Notes: generated from the letters alone by a model not told the origin. A stretch of DNA of 64,000 bases from Micrococcus cohnii (GCF_014205175.1 NZ_JACHNA010000001.1:1054001-1118000); one strand, 5' to 3'; counted from the stretch's first letter, positions 25,828 to 35,378 are shown. Numbers and translations: made by a program.

Positions 25828-26430
25828 TCAGGACGCGGTCTGCTGCGCCTTCGCGCGCCGCCGCCGGGACAGCTCGTCGTCCGGTTGAGCGCCCTCGACC
25901 GCCGCCGCGAGGGACTCGCTGGGCAGTTCGGCCAGCGTGCCCTCGACTTCGCGCCAGACGCGCCCCACGGCGATGCCGAACACGCCCTGCCCGCCCTGGA
26001 CCAGGTCGATGACCTCGTCCGCGGACATGCACTCGTACACCGACGCGCCGTCGGACATGAGCGTGATCTGGGCCAGGTCGTCCACGCCGCGCTGCCGCAG
26101 CTGCCCGACAGCCGCGCGGATCTGCTGAAGCGAGACGCCGGTGTCCAGCAGCCGTTTGACGACCTTGAGCACCAGGATGTCGCGGAAGGAGTACAGACGC
26201 TGGGAGCCGGAACCGGCGGCGCCGCGCACCGTCGGCACCACCAGCTCGGTGCGCGCCCAGTAGTCCAGCTGACGGTAGGTGATGCCGGCGGCCTTGCACG
26301 CGGTCGGTCCGCGGTAGCCGGCCTGCTCGTCGAGCTGCGGCATGTCGTCGGTGAAGAGCACGCCCTGCTGGGCGCGCGGGGCGGGTGTGCCGACCGCTGT
26401 GGGCCGACCAGAACCTGCATGGGGTGTCAC
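25828..26430 (-). CDS. MerR-family regulator, Rv1830-like
   Basis: The 200-residue product has a MerR winged-helix domain at about 41-110 (GYRGPTACKAAGITYRQLDYWART... then QRLYSFRDILVLKVVKRLLDTGVSLQQIRAAV). A C-terminal domain of about 70 residues follows, with YECMSADEVIDLVQGGQGVFGIAVGRVW, a conserved part of the Rv1830 group. GTG 26430 was chosen for the AGGAGGG 8 nt upstream. It is separated from the DUF151 gene by 240 nt holding its own promoter, unlike the tightly packed genes upstream. Targets are not visible; the fixed co-occurrence with FtsR and GarA suggests a growth or division role. Confidence 0.87.
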   Translation of the reverse strand: MTPHAGSGRPTAVGTPAPRAQQGVLFTDDMPQLDEQAGYRGPTACKAAGITYRQLDYWARTELVVPTVRGAAGSGSQRLYSFRDILVLKVVKRLLDTGVSLQQIRAAVGQLRQRGVDDLAQITLMSDGASVYECMSADEVIDLVQGGQGVFGIAVGRVWREVEGTLAELPSESLAAAVEGAQPDDELSRRRRAKAQQTAS

Positions 26431-26556
26431 GAATGAGCCCTCCTGGTCGTGGTCCCGCGGGGTGACTGGCAAGCGGGCTGCTCGTCGGGATCGCCGGTGA
26501 CCGTGGCGAGAGTCCGACGGGCGCCCGCAGGGAAGTGTGCGGCACCTGTGCGAGTC

Positions 26557-26585
26557 ACGGTACGGTGGCCGACTCCCCTGATCAA
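26557..26585 (-). promoter_or_regulatory. Candidate promoter of the Rv1830-like merR gene
   Basis: On the minus strand TTGATC (26585-26580) and TACCGT (26562-26557) are 17 bp apart, in the 240-bp gap before the gene. The predicted leader is about 120 nt. Confidence 0.5.
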
Positions 26586-26670
26586 TCACCGCCGCGCAGG
26601 GATATCGGCGTGTCGGAGGCGGAGCGTGCACGGCATGCGCGTCGTCGCTCGTGCCGCGCGGTCGAGCCAT

Positions 26671-27162
26671 TCAGGCGAAGTCATCCGGATCGACGTCGTC
26701 GATGAACCGCCGAAAGGTGTCCAGATCGTCGGCCTCGGCCTCGGCGACCGGCACACCGGACTCTGCGACGAGACGCGGTTCGGCCAGCACCGGCGCCTGC
26801 GCCCGCAGCGCGACGGCGATGGCGTCGGAGGCCCTCGCATCGAGAGAACGGCCCCCGGTCAGCTCCAGCCGGGCATGCACGGCATCGTCCCGGATATGGG
26901 TGAGCCAGGCCGCCTCCACCCGCGCGCCGAGCGCTTCGACGGCGTCCACGAGCAGGTCGTGCGTCAGCGGCCGCGGAGGCCGCTGTCCATCCAGGACCAG
27001 CGCGACCGCGGTCGCCTCGGGCACACCGACCCACACCGGGACGACGACATCACCGCTCGGGGTGAGCAGCAGCAGGGCGTAGTTCTGGGTCGGCAGATCG
27101 ACGCGCACCCCGAGCACGGTCAGCGGCACAGCCGCCTCGTCGGTCGTCGGCTCCCGACTCAT
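26671..27162 (-). CDS. Bifunctional nuclease family protein (DUF151)
   Basis: The 163-residue product contains the DUF151 core: LTVLGVRVDLPTQNYALLLL near the start, VPVWVGVPEATAVAL, and GGRSLDARASDAIAVALR toward the end. Family members include a mimivirus-like/plant bifunctional DNase/RNase, and the mycobacterial homologue is Rv1829; activity in bacteria is poorly defined. ATG 27162 overlaps the ftsR stop (ATGA), so the two are coupled. A longer ATG at 27267 lies inside ftsR in another frame and is unlikely. The acidic C-terminus ends in FIDDVDPDDFA. Confidence 0.88.
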   Translation of the reverse strand: MSREPTTDEAAVPLTVLGVRVDLPTQNYALLLLTPSGDVVVPVWVGVPEATAVALVLDGQRPPRPLTHDLLVDAVEALGARVEAAWLTHIRDDAVHARLELTGGRSLDARASDAIAVALRAQAPVLAEPRLVAESGVPVAEAEADDLDTFRRFIDDVDPDDFA

Positions 27163-28016
27163 AAGGACCGCCCATGCCTGGTCTGACGACGCGGAGTTCG
27201 CGCCTGCTCGGCGTTCGCGATCGCTTCGGTGCGCGGATCGTGCTCCGGCTGCGCCGAGGTGCGGCACCGGAACGGCGTGAGCGCCTCCGCCAGCAGCGCC
27301 GAGTGCAGCTGCACGCAGGCCTGTTCCAGGGTCGCGGCGGTCTCGTCCAGGCGGGCCCGAGTGCCGGCGTCACGGCGCGAGCTCATCGGCACCAGGACCC
27401 GCTCGAGCAGGCCCATCTCCCGGTCCGCGGCAGCCCGGAAGGGCCGCAGGTGCCGGGGGTCGAGGCCGTGGTCGGCCAGCGTTCGGGCCGCTCGCACCAC
27501 GGCGAGGCCGTGCGCGGAATACCCGTCCGCCTCGGGCGCGGGCAGCAGCCCGTAGCGCTGCAGCTCATCGATCAGGGCCTCGTCGACTTCCGCCAGGCGG
27601 GCGATCTCGGCCCGGCTGTACCGCTGCGGGGCGCCGGTCACGCCGAGGGGCAGACCGTCGGCGTCGAGCTGTGCACCCGGCACGGGGACGCCGAGCACGT
27701 CGCTGGGACGCTCTCCACGGTCGATGGCCTCCAGGTGCTCGCGGATCCGCTTGAGCGGCAGGAAGCGCTCACGCTGCAGGGTGAGCACGAAACGCAGCCG
27801 TTCGACGTCCGCTGCGGTGTAGGTCCGGTATCCGGCGGACGTGCGGCCGGGCCGGATGAGTCCCTTCGCCTCGAAGAACCGCAGCTTCGAGGCGGCCAGG
27901 CCCGGGAACTGCCCCGCCAGCTCGTCGAGGACCTGCCCGATGGTCAGCACGGACGACGACGCCCCCGTGTCTGTCTGGGGGCGTCGTGTCCTCGGCGGTC
28001 GGGAGGCGTCCTGCAT
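27159..28016 (-). CDS. ftsR: FtsR, MerR-family cell-division regulator (Rv1828-like)
   Basis: The 285-residue product has a MerR DNA-binding domain at about 23-95: LTIGQVLDELAGQFPGLAASKLRFFEAKGLIRPGRTSAGYRTYTAADVERLRF, shown here only as the family's typical layout of helix-turn-helix then wing. A second conserved domain with YSRAEIARLAEVDEALIDEL follows. The corynebacterial homologue FtsR activates ftsZ. It sits between garA (9 nt) and DUF151 (overlap), in Rv1826-Rv1830 order. The arginine-rich C-terminal 25 residues are not conserved as far as I can judge. No ftsZ lies in the window to show a target site. Confidence 0.87.
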   Translation of the reverse strand: MQDASRPPRTRRPQTDTGASSSVLTIGQVLDELAGQFPGLAASKLRFFEAKGLIRPGRTSAGYRTYTAADVERLRFVLTLQRERFLPLKRIREHLEAIDRGERPSDVLGVPVPGAQLDADGLPLGVTGAPQRYSRAEIARLAEVDEALIDELQRYGLLPAPEADGYSAHGLAVVRAARTLADHGLDPRHLRPFRAAADREMGLLERVLVPMSSRRDAGTRARLDETAATLEQACVQLHSALLAEALTPFRCRTSAQPEHDPRTEAIANAEQARTPRRQTRHGRSL

Positions 28017-28025
28017 CCGGGCAGA

Positions 28026-28466
28026 TCAGGCCTGGCCCGCCGCGTGGTACGTCATGCGGAACTTGCCGATCTGCACCTGCATCCCGGTGCGCAGCAGCAC
28101 GGCCTCGATGCGGTCCCGGTTCACGAACGTGCCGTTCAGCGAGTTCGAGTCGACGAGCTCGTACCCCTCGGGGCGACGACGGAACTGGGCGTGCCGGCGG
28201 GAGACCGTGACGTCGTCGAGGAAGACGTCCGCCTCCGGGTGGCGTCCCACCGTGACGACGTCCTGGTCCAACAGGAATCGGGCACCGCCCTCGGGTCCGT
28301 CATGCGAGACCAGCAGAGCCGAGTCCGCAGGCAAGGCCTGCACCGCCTCCCGATGCTCGGGCGTGAGAGCGTGCTCGGAGACGGGCGCGAGGTCCGCGAG
28401 GCTGATGCTCGATGTCGTGGGCTGCGGCTCGGGCCGCCCCTGCGACGCTGCGTGATCGTGGGTCAT
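28026..28466 (-). CDS. garA: GarA/OdhI FHA-domain metabolic regulator
   Basis: GarA binds 2-oxoglutarate dehydrogenase and glutamate enzymes, and is switched off by phosphorylation at a threonine pair. The 146-residue product has an N-terminal PTTSS site (threonines 17-18), a linker, and an FHA domain at about 50-140 with VGRHPEADVFLDDVTVSRRH, SLNGTFVNR and VQIGKFRM. The residue before TT is Pro instead of the Glu of mycobacterial ETTS. ATG 28466 is preceded by AGGAGC. It lies 56 nt after gcvH and upstream of ftsR; PknB/PknG-type kinases, and possibly the PknL here, would act on it. Confidence 0.93.
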   Translation of the reverse strand: MTHDHAASQGRPEPQPTTSSISLADLAPVSEHALTPEHREAVQALPADSALLVSHDGPEGGARFLLDQDVVTVGRHPEADVFLDDVTVSRRHAQFRRRPEGYELVDSNSLNGTFVNRDRIEAVLLRTGMQVQIGKFRMTYHAAGQA

Positions 28467-28522
28467 GGTTGCTCCTGCGTGCCAGGGCGGGTCGGACCCG
28501 CCGCGATGATGGGTGAGTCAGG

Positions 28523-28909
28523 TCAGCCGACCTGAGCGCGATACCCCTCGGCGTCCAGCAGCGAGTCGAGGACGGACGCGTCGCTCAGACGCACCTCGAA
28601 GAGCCAGCCGCCCTCGTAGGGCGCCGAGTTCACGAGGCCGGGCTCGTCGTCGAGGTCGTCGTTGACAGCGGTGATCTCTCCGGAGACGGGGGCGAAGACG
28701 TCGGAGACCGACTTGGTCGACTCGACCTCCCCGATGGCGTTGCCCGCCTGGATCTCGGAACCGACCTCGGGCAGGTCGACGTAGACGACGTCGCCGAGAG
28801 CGTCCTGCGCGAAGTCGGTGATGCCCACGCGCACGACGGAGGCGTCGTCGGTGGTCTGGATCCACTCGTGCTCGGCGGAGTACTTCAGGTTCTCGGGGAT
28901 GGTGCTCAT
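28523..28909 (-). CDS. gcvH: Glycine cleavage system H protein
   Basis: This lipoyl carrier shuttles the aminomethyl group between the P, T and L proteins. The 128-residue product has the family start LKYSAEHEW, ITDFAQDALGDVVYVDLP and the lipoyl-lysine site GEVESTKSVSDVFAPV with K66. ATG 28909 has AGGAAAG about 8 nt upstream, so the in-frame ATG at 29053 was rejected. No gcvP or gcvT is nearby. The gcvH-garA linkage is an actinobacterial constant, so the gene may serve more as an operon head here than as part of a glycine-cleavage operon. Confidence 0.94.
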   Translation of the reverse strand: MSTIPENLKYSAEHEWIQTTDDASVVRVGITDFAQDALGDVVYVDLPEVGSEIQAGNAIGEVESTKSVSDVFAPVSGEITAVNDDLDDEPGLVNSAPYEGGWLFEVRLSDASVLDSLLDAEGYRAQVG

Positions 28910-29035
28910 CGGTGCGCCTTTCCTGTCAGGGAGACAGCGGATGCCGCTGGGCGGACCGCTGCCGGTGGAATCGTCTGCGTCACAGCCTAACCGACGCGCG
29001 CCCGGCTGGCGCGGCCGATCGGGGCCGGGAACGAG

Positions 29036-29066
29036 GACGCCCCCGACCGACACGATCGGGGGCGTC
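29036..29066 (-). terminator. Terminator hairpin after the POT transporter gene
   Basis: An 11-bp inverted repeat (GACGCCCCCGA/TCGGGGGCGTC) lies 28 nt beyond the transporter stop on the minus strand. The tail (CTCGTTCC) is only weakly T-rich, so a factor-dependent or bidirectional role is possible. Confidence 0.6.
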
Positions 29067-29093
29067 GCTGCGGTGACCGGCGGTGTGGCCGGC

Positions 29094-30587
29094 TCAGATC
29101 ACGCCGCGCATGGCCCGGGCCACGGGCTTCTTGATCGCGAGCATCAGCAGGCCAATGGCGATCGTGGCCACGCCGATCACGCCGAAGTAGGTGGCCTCCG
29201 TCTCGGTGGAGTAGAACGAGGCGAGGCTGCCAGCCAGTGCGGTGCCGATGGCCACGGACAGGTTGTACAGGGCCACCATCAGCACGGGGAAGGCCGCCGG
29301 GGCCAGCTTCGTGGACAGCGACAGCCCGACCGGAGAGACCAGCAGCTCGCCGGTCGTGGCGAGGAAGAGGATCAGCGTCAGCCACAACAGCGGCACGGCG
29401 GTCACGTCGGCCTGCGGGATGAACAGCAGGAACGCGATGCCGATCGCGATGATGCCCAGACCGAACTTCGTCGGGGTCACCGGTTGGCGCCGGCCCAGCT
29501 TCGTCCACAGCGCGGCGAACACGGGGGCGAAGAGGATGATGAAGATGGGGTTGATCGAGTTGACCCACTCCATCGGCATCTGCCAGCCGAACAGGTCACG
29601 GTTCAGCCGAGTCTCCGAGTACAGGGCGATCACGGTGAACTGCTGCTGGAACAGCGCGAAGAACACGACGGTGCCGACGAACAGCGGGATGAAGGCCCAC
29701 ACGCGGCTGCGCTCCTCAGCGTCGACCTTGGGCGAGCGCAGCAGCACGGCGAAGATCGCGATCGCGGCGACGGCGGCGAAGACGGCGACGCAGTTCGACG
29801 CGTTCTCTAGCGTGACGACGCCCGCCACCATCAGCGCGGCCATCAGACCGAGGATCGCGAGGACTGCGAGGACGACCACACCGATCCGGCCGCGGGGCAG
29901 CGGATCCGGCACGCGGTGCACGAGCTTGGGGAGGTTCTTACGCGTCAGCGCGTACTGGATCAGGCCGATGGCCATGCCCGCGGCGGCGAGGCCGAAGCCG
30001 ACGTGGAACCCCCAGCTGTCGCGCGCCCAGCCGGTGAGCAGCGGGCCGAAGAGGGCGCCGATGTTGACGCCCATGTAGAACAGGGAGAAGCCGGCGTCGC
30101 GACGCGTGTCCTCGCGGGCGTACAGCGAACCCACGATGTTGGCCGCGTTGGCCTTGAGGCCGCCGGAGCCCACCGCGACGAGGATCAGACCGAGAGCCAG
30201 TCCGAAGCCGCCGGGCACCAGGGCCAGGGCGATGTGGCCGAGCATGATCAGCACGGCGCTGTAGAACATGGCCCGTTCGGAGCCGATGAGCCGGTCAGCG
30301 ATCCAGCCGCCGGCGATGCAGAAGATGTAGACGGCGCCGCCGTAGGCGCCAACGATGCCGGTCGCCAGGGACTCGTCCATGCCGAGGCCACCGCGGGTGA
30401 CCTCCCAGCTCATGTAGAACACGAGCATGGCCTGCATGCCGTAGAAGGAGAAGCGCTCCCAGAGTTCAACGGAGAAGATGTTCGCCAGCGGCATCGGCTG
30501 GCCGAAGAACATCTTTCCGGACGGATTGTGCGAGTCGGCGCCGGGGGCCTGCGTGTCCCCCGGAGCGGATGAAGTATGCGAGTTCAC
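29094..30587 (-). CDS. Proton-dependent oligopeptide transporter (POT/PTR2 family)
   Basis: This is a membrane symporter that imports di- and tripeptides with protons. The 497-residue product has about 14 hydrophobic helices and the POT signature ExxERFxxYG as ELWERFSFYG at about 41-50. GGWIADR, the segment FSLFYMGVNIGALFGPLL (PTR2 motif) and TTGELLVSPVGLSL follow. The GTG at 30587 was taken as start, with AGGAAAG 8 nt upstream. The gene stands alone between its own terminator and tRNA-Pro. It could feed amino acids to growth; nothing in the sequence shows its regulation. Confidence 0.93.
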   Translation of the reverse strand: MNSHTSSAPGDTQAPGADSHNPSGKMFFGQPMPLANIFSVELWERFSFYGMQAMLVFYMSWEVTRGGLGMDESLATGIVGAYGGAVYIFCIAGGWIADRLIGSERAMFYSAVLIMLGHIALALVPGGFGLALGLILVAVGSGGLKANAANIVGSLYAREDTRRDAGFSLFYMGVNIGALFGPLLTGWARDSWGFHVGFGLAAAGMAIGLIQYALTRKNLPKLVHRVPDPLPRGRIGVVVLAVLAILGLMAALMVAGVVTLENASNCVAVFAAVAAIAIFAVLLRSPKVDAEERSRVWAFIPLFVGTVVFFALFQQQFTVIALYSETRLNRDLFGWQMPMEWVNSINPIFIILFAPVFAALWTKLGRRQPVTPTKFGLGIIAIGIAFLLFIPQADVTAVPLLWLTLILFLATTGELLVSPVGLSLSTKLAPAAFPVLMVALYNLSVAIGTALAGSLASFYSTETEATYFGVIGVATIAIGLLMLAIKKPVARAMRGVI

Positions 30588-30675
30588 CGGAGGTACTTTC
30601 CTCTAGTCGCACACATGATGCAAGTCACCCGGAGGAGCCGCCGTCCGTCGGCAGGGACTGCCCGGACATGGAAAA

Positions 30676-30716
30676 GCCACGGTCCGAGACGTTGCGGGCA
30701 CGTCTCGGACCGTGGC
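30676..30716 (-). terminator. Terminator after tRNA-Pro
   Basis: A perfect 16-bp inverted repeat (30676-30691 with 30701-30716, loop of nine) begins four bases after the tRNA CCA end and is followed on the minus strand by TTTTCC. It is a strong Rho-independent terminator. Confidence 0.88.
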
Positions 30717-30719
30717 ACG

Positions 30720-30796
30720 TGGTCGGGCTAGCGGGATTTGAACCCACGACCTCTTGACCCCCAGTCAAGCGCGCTACCAAACTGCGCCATAGCCCG
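30720..30796 (-). tRNA. tRNA-Pro (anticodon GGG)
   Basis: The minus strand folds as a complete tRNA: acceptor stem CGGGCTA/TAGCCCG, a D-arm with AGTTTGGTAGC, anticodon stem CTTGA/TCAAG enclosing loop CTGGGGG (anticodon GGG, reading CCC/CCU), and T-arm with GGGTTCAAATCCC. The terminal CCA is encoded. A transcript would run straight into the adjacent terminator. Confidence 0.95.
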
Positions 30797-30870
30797 TGGC
30801 GCTCCGGTCACGCCGGAACGGCACCAGAACACCATACAGCATTCCGGGCCGTTCCCGCGCATCGCGGGCG

Positions 30871-32415
30871 TCAGCGGCGACGTCCCCGCTTCTCGCGCAC
30901 GCGCATGCCGATCTCGATCGGGGTGCCCTCGAATCCGAAGGTCTCGCGCAGGCGCCGGGTGATGAACCGGCGGTAGCCCGGGTCCAGGAACCCGGTGGTG
31001 AACAGGACGAACTTGGGCGGGCGCGAGGAGGCCTGCGTCGCGAACAGGATGCGCGGCTGCTTGCCGCCGCGCACCGGGTGCGGGTGCGCCGCGACGAGCT
31101 CGCCCAGGAAGGCGTTGAGCTTGCCGGTCGGGATACGCGTCTCCCACGAGTCGATCGCCGTTTCGAGCGCCGGGACCAGTCGGTCCTTGTGCCAGCCCGT
31201 CTTCGCAGAGATGTTCACGCGCGGCGCCCAGGCGACGTGGGCCAGGTCCCGGTCGATCTCCTTCTCGAGGCTGTGCCGACGGTCCTCGTCGACCTCGTCC
31301 CACTTGTTGTAGGCGAGCACGAGGGCACGGCCCGAGTCCAGGGCCATCTGAACGATGCGGACATCCTGCTCGCTGATGACCTGGGGCGCCTCGAGCAGCA
31401 CGACGGCCACCTCGGCGCGGTCCAGGGCCGCGGCGGTGCGCAGCGAGGCGTAGTAGTCGGAGCCGTGCGCCATGTGCTGACGGCGGCGGATGCCGGCGGT
31501 GTCCACGAACCGCCACAGCTGGCCGCCGAGCTCAACGAGTTCGTCCACGGGGTCACGCGTCGTGCCGGCCAGATCGTCCACGACGACGCGGTCCGATCCG
31601 GCCAGACGGTTCAGCAGGGAGGACTTGCCGACGTTCGGTCGTCCCACGAGCGCGATGCGGCGTGGGCCGCCGCGCGGCATGAGACCGCCGTGCGCCGACT
31701 CCTGCGGCAGTTCCTCGAGCACGGCATCGAGCAGGTCGCCCACGCCGCGGCCGTGCACGGCGGACACCGGATACGGATAGCCGAAGCCGAGCGACCACAG
31801 CTGGGCGGCCTCGGCCTCCTGCATCAGGTCGTCCACCTTGTTCGCTGCGACGATCACCGGCCGGTCCTTGCGGCGTAGCATCGAGACGACGGCCTCGTCG
31901 GTCGCGGTCATGCCGACGGTGGCGTCGACGACGAGCAGCACGGCGTCGGCGACGTCCACGGCGAGCTCCGCCTGCTCGGCGACGCGCGCGTGGATGCCCT
32001 TGGCGTCGTGCTCCCAGCCGCCGGTGTCCACGACGGTGAACGCGCGAGCGTTCCACTCCGCGTCGTAGGAGACGCGGTCGCGGGTCACGCCCGGCACGTC
32101 CTCCACAACGGCCTCGCGGCGGCCGATGATGCGGTTGACCAGGGTTGACTTGCCGACGTTCGGCCGTCCGACGATCGCCAGCACGGGCGGGACGGGCGCG
32201 TCGGGCAGATCGGCGTCCTCGTCGTCCCAGCCGGTCAGCAGGGCGGCGTCGTCCTCGTCGAGCTCGTAGTCGTCGAGACCGGCGCGCAGGGAGGCGGCGC
32301 GCTGGGCGGCCTCCTCGTCGGTGATCTCGGCGAGGCGCTGCTCGACGCGGTCCTCACCGCTGGGGACATACTCCTCGACCTGCTCGGGCAGGCCGCTGTT
32401 CTCGTTCTCGGTCAT
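30871..32415 (-). CDS. der: Ribosome biogenesis GTPase Der (EngA)
   Basis: Der is an essential GTPase with two tandem G domains that assists 50S assembly. The 514-residue product has an acidic N-terminal extension of about 75 residues, G domain 1 with [15 protein letters not shown] near 82, and G domain 2 with [15 protein letters not shown] near 257. A C-terminal KH-like domain with [19 protein letters not shown] follows. NKVD and NKWD are the NKxD guanine-specificity motifs. It starts at ATG 32415, overlapping the cmk stop, and is last in rluB-tyrA-cmk-der. Confidence 0.96.
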   Translation of the reverse strand: MTENENSGLPEQVEEYVPSGEDRVEQRLAEITDEEAAQRAASLRAGLDDYELDEDDAALLTGWDDEDADLPDAPVPPVLAIVGRPNVGKSTLVNRIIGRREAVVEDVPGVTRDRVSYDAEWNARAFTVVDTGGWEHDAKGIHARVAEQAELAVDVADAVLLVVDATVGMTATDEAVVSMLRRKDRPVIVAANKVDDLMQEAEAAQLWSLGFGYPYPVSAVHGRGVGDLLDAVLEELPQESAHGGLMPRGGPRRIALVGRPNVGKSSLLNRLAGSDRVVVDDLAGTTRDPVDELVELGGQLWRFVDTAGIRRRQHMAHGSDYYASLRTAAALDRAEVAVVLLEAPQVISEQDVRIVQMALDSGRALVLAYNKWDEVDEDRRHSLEKEIDRDLAHVAWAPRVNISAKTGWHKDRLVPALETAIDSWETRIPTGKLNAFLGELVAAHPHPVRGGKQPRILFATQASSRPPKFVLFTTGFLDPGYRRFITRRLRETFGFEGTPIEIGMRVREKRGRRR

Positions 32416-33206
32416 CGTCCGGGTCCTTCCACGGCCGAGTCGACGGCCTGCTCGTTCACTGCGGCCATCACGGCCTGCACGGTCTGCTCGAAGTCGAGCT
32501 CGCTCGAGTCGACGAGGGCGACGCCCTCGGCCGGGGCCTCGAAGCGGGAGACCGCGGCGTCGGCGCGGTCGCGCCCCCCGACCTGCGCCGTGAGCGTTGC
32601 GGCGTCCACGCCGGTGGCGCCGGCGGCCGTCAGCTGACCGGAGCGCCGGGCCATGCGGACCTCTTCGCTCGCGGTCAGCAGCACGCGGGCGTCGGCGTCG
32701 GGGGCCACGACGGTTGTGATGTCCCGGCCCTCGGCGACGATGCGGCCGGCCTCATCGATCTCGCGGCGCTGGCGCTCACGCAGCAGCTCACGCACGGGGA
32801 TCACGGCGGCCACCGCCGAGACGACTCCGGTCACCGCGGGGGTCCGAATCGCGTCGGTGACCTCGTGCTCGCCCACGACGACGCGCTCGAGGTCCGGGTC
32901 CGTGGAAAGAGACAGAACCATGGACGCCGCGGCGGCGTGCACGGCGTCCGCGTCGTCCAGATCGACCCCCTCGTGCACACAGTGCCAGGCCAGCGCCCGG
33001 TACATCGCCCCGGTGTCCAGATAGCCGGCACCCAGCCTGCGCGCCAGCTCCTTGGCGACGGAGGACTTTCCCGAGCCGGAGGGGCCGTCGATCGCGATGA
33101 CGAGCCGCCCGGACGCCCGGGGCGCGACGTCCACGGGCTCGCCCGTCACGTCGACCGGGGTCTCGGCCGCACGCCCGGCGTCCGGGCTCTCGAACTTCTC
33201 GGTCAT
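32412..33206 (-). CDS. cmk: Cytidylate kinase
   Basis: This enzyme phosphorylates CMP and dCMP. The 264-residue product has a variable N-terminal stretch of about 35 residues, then [19 protein letters not shown] (P-loop), [13 protein letters not shown], and [21 protein letters not shown], all family signatures. ATG 33206 was chosen because AAGGTGG lies 6 nt upstream and the start falls one base after the tyrA stop. An in-frame ATG at 33227 lacks a site. Its stop overlaps der (ATGA). The pairing of cmk with der is widely conserved. Confidence 0.95.
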   Translation of the reverse strand: MTEKFESPDAGRAAETPVDVTGEPVDVAPRASGRLVIAIDGPSGSGKSSVAKELARRLGAGYLDTGAMYRALAWHCVHEGVDLDDADAVHAAAASMVLSLSTDPDLERVVVGEHEVTDAIRTPAVTGVVSAVAAVIPVRELLRERQRREIDEAGRIVAEGRDITTVVAPDADARVLLTASEEVRMARRSGQLTAAGATGVDAATLTAQVGGRDRADAAVSRFEAPAEGVALVDSSELDFEQTVQAVMAAVNEQAVDSAVEGPGR

Positions 33207-33207
33207 C

Positions 33208-34365
33208 TCAGACCACCTTCCATCCACGTCTCGTCAGGGCCTCGGCGAGCTCATCGCGCCGGGCCGGCAGCACGGAGATCTCCAGCATGCCCACCTCGTG
33301 GCCCGAGGCATGGTCCATGCGCAGATCCTCCACGTTCACTCCAGCCTCCCCCACATCAGCCAGTACGCCCGCCAGCTGGCCCGGGGTGTCGTCCACAACC
33401 ACGGTGACGACGCAGAACGCCTGGGGCGCGGCGCCGTGCTTGCCGGGGATGCGGGCGTGGCCGGCGTTGCCCTCGGCGATCAGCCGGGCCATACCCCAGC
33501 GGGCCCCCTCCGCGTCGGGGTCCTCGAGCGTCACGATGAGCCGGTCGAGATCCTGGCGCACCGCGTGCAGCGTCTCGAGCACAGCGGCGGCGTTGCTCGA
33601 GAGGATCTGGGTCCACAGCTGCGGGTCCGACGCGGCGATCCGGGTGGTGTCCCGCAGGCCGTTACCCGCCAGTTCGAGGCTCGTCGCCGACGCGCCCTGC
33701 ATGCGCGCGGCCACCAGGGACGCGGCCACCTGCGGCAGGTGGGAGACCAGGGCGACCGCGTCATCGTGCTCGGCGGCGGGCATCAGACGCACGGTCGCCC
33801 CGCATGCCTCGGCCAGCCCGCGTGCCGCGGCCACCGCATCGGGGTGAGTCGACTCCTCCGCGCACACCACCCACGGGGCGGCGAGGAACAGGGTGCCGCG
33901 CGCCGCCACGGGGCCGGAACGCTCCCGACCGGCCATCGGGTGGGTGCCCACGTAACGGGACACATCCGTTGCGCTCAGCTCCCCCGCGTCCTGACGTCGC
34001 CGCAGCTGGGCGGCGACCGCGGTCTTCACCGACGCCACATCGAGCACGAGGGCGTCCGGCCAGCGCCGCAGCGAGTCCGTGACGACGTCCGCCGTCACGT
34101 CCGGAGGGCAGGAGACAACGACGAGACCGGGAGCCAGACCGGCGTCCGTGACCTCGGCGGGGTCCAGCGCGACGGGGACCCCGGCACCGATGTCGCGGGC
34201 GACGGCGAGGGCTGACGGCGACGGGTCGTGCAGGAGAACCTCACGTCCCGCTGTCCGCAGGGCGAGCCCGATGGAGGCGCCCAGCAGGCCGGTCCCGCGC
34301 ACGAGCACCGGGCCCGGCAGTCCGGCGGGGTCGCCGGACGCCAGGTCCAGGGACTCAGAGGTCAC
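33208..34365 (-). CDS. tyrA: Prephenate dehydrogenase with C-terminal ACT domain
   Basis: This NAD(P)-dependent enzyme makes 4-hydroxyphenylpyruvate in tyrosine synthesis. The 385-residue product has the dinucleotide motif VRGTGLLGASIGLAL at about 22-36, the substrate segment YVGTHPMAGRERSG, SHLPQVAASLV and a C-terminal ACT domain (VTVVVDDTPGQLAGVLADVGEAGVN) at about 312-385, usually a site of tyrosine feedback. ATG 34365 overlaps the rluB stop. Its insertion between rluB and cmk is common in Micrococcales and links aromatic synthesis with the translation genes by location only. Confidence 0.93.
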   Translation of the reverse strand: MTSESLDLASGDPAGLPGPVLVRGTGLLGASIGLALRTAGREVLLHDPSPSALAVARDIGAGVPVALDPAEVTDAGLAPGLVVVSCPPDVTADVVTDSLRRWPDALVLDVASVKTAVAAQLRRRQDAGELSATDVSRYVGTHPMAGRERSGPVAARGTLFLAAPWVVCAEESTHPDAVAAARGLAEACGATVRLMPAAEHDDAVALVSHLPQVAASLVAARMQGASATSLELAGNGLRDTTRIAASDPQLWTQILSSNAAAVLETLHAVRQDLDRLIVTLEDPDAEGARWGMARLIAEGNAGHARIPGKHGAAPQAFCVVTVVVDDTPGQLAGVLADVGEAGVNVEDLRMDHASGHEVGMLEISVLPARRDELAEALTRRGWKVV

Positions 34366-35351
34366 AGCCCCACCATGGACTTGAGCGTGCCGAGCTCCTG
34401 GGCGTTCATCACGCGCACGCTGCCCTGTTTCTGGTCACCCAGCAGCACGGGGCCGATCTTGACGCGCACGAGCCGCTCGACGGGATGGCCCACGGCGGAG
34501 AACATGCGGCGCACGATGCGATTCTTGCCCGAGTGCAGCACGACTTCGACGAGGACGTGACCCGGTGTGGAGTCCACCAGCTTGAAGGAGTCGACCTTCG
34601 CGACGCCGTCGTCGAGCTCAACGCCCGCGCGCATCTGGTTCGACACGCCCTTGGGCAGGGGACCCTTGATCTGGACGAGATAGGTCTTGGGCACCTCGTA
34701 CGAGGGGTGTAGCAGGCGGTTGGCCAGCTCCCCGTCGTTGGTGAGGATCAGCAGCCCCTCGGTCTCGTTGTCGAGCCGACCCACGTGGAACAGGTGCTCC
34801 TGGCCGGACTTGAGGTAGCTGGCGATCGAGGGCCGACCGTCCGGGTCCACCATCGTCGAAATGACGCCGCGCGGTTTGTTGAAGACCATGTACTGCTTGG
34901 TCACGTCCGTCTGCACGGAGATCCCGTCGACGCGGATCACGGAGCGCTTCGGATCCACACGCACGCCGGGCTCGGCGACGATCATCCCGTCCACCTCGAC
35001 ACGCCCTTCGGCGATGAGGTCTTCGCAGACACGTCGGGAGGCCACGCCCGCAGCAGCGAGAACCTTCTGCAGCCGTTCGCCGTCCTCATGGTGGACCGCG
35101 TCGAGGTTCGCGGCCTTCGCGCGAGCCGCGCCGGCGCCTTTGCCCCGGCGCTGCCGACGCGGTGCGGGCGCGTCGTAGTCGTCGAACTCACGGCTGACCC
35201 GGCTCTGGTCCTGCCCTGTGCGACGGCCACCGGCGCCGCGGCGGCTCTGGGCGGCACCGGGCTGGCGCTGGAAATCACGCTCCTGGAACGGCCCGCCTCG
35301 TTTACCGACGGCGGGGGTTCGTCCGGAGCCTCGCGGCTTGCGGGAAGTCAT
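34362..35351 (-). CDS. rluB: rRNA pseudouridine synthase, RluB/RsuA family
   Basis: This enzyme isomerises a uridine in rRNA, probably in 23S helix 89 as for RluB. The 329-residue product has a long basic Gln/Arg/Gly-rich N-terminus (about 90 residues), an S4 domain (GERLQKVLAAAGVASRRVCEDLIAEGRV) and a catalytic domain with the aspartate of GRLDNETEGLLILTNDG. HSGKNRIVRRMFSAVGHPV follows near the end. ATG 35351 has AAAGGAC upstream. Actinobacterial homologues normally follow scpB; here the upstream neighbour is parA, with only a hairpin between. Confidence 0.92.
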   Translation of the reverse strand: MTSRKPRGSGRTPAVGKRGGPFQERDFQRQPGAAQSRRGAGGRRTGQDQSRVSREFDDYDAPAPRRQRRGKGAGAARAKAANLDAVHHEDGERLQKVLAAAGVASRRVCEDLIAEGRVEVDGMIVAEPGVRVDPKRSVIRVDGISVQTDVTKQYMVFNKPRGVISTMVDPDGRPSIASYLKSGQEHLFHVGRLDNETEGLLILTNDGELANRLLHPSYEVPKTYLVQIKGPLPKGVSNQMRAGVELDDGVAKVDSFKLVDSTPGHVLVEVVLHSGKNRIVRRMFSAVGHPVERLVRVKIGPVLLGDQKQGSVRVMNAQELGTLKSMVGL

Positions 35352-35378
35352 GGAGAGTGTCCTTTCACAGATGCGATC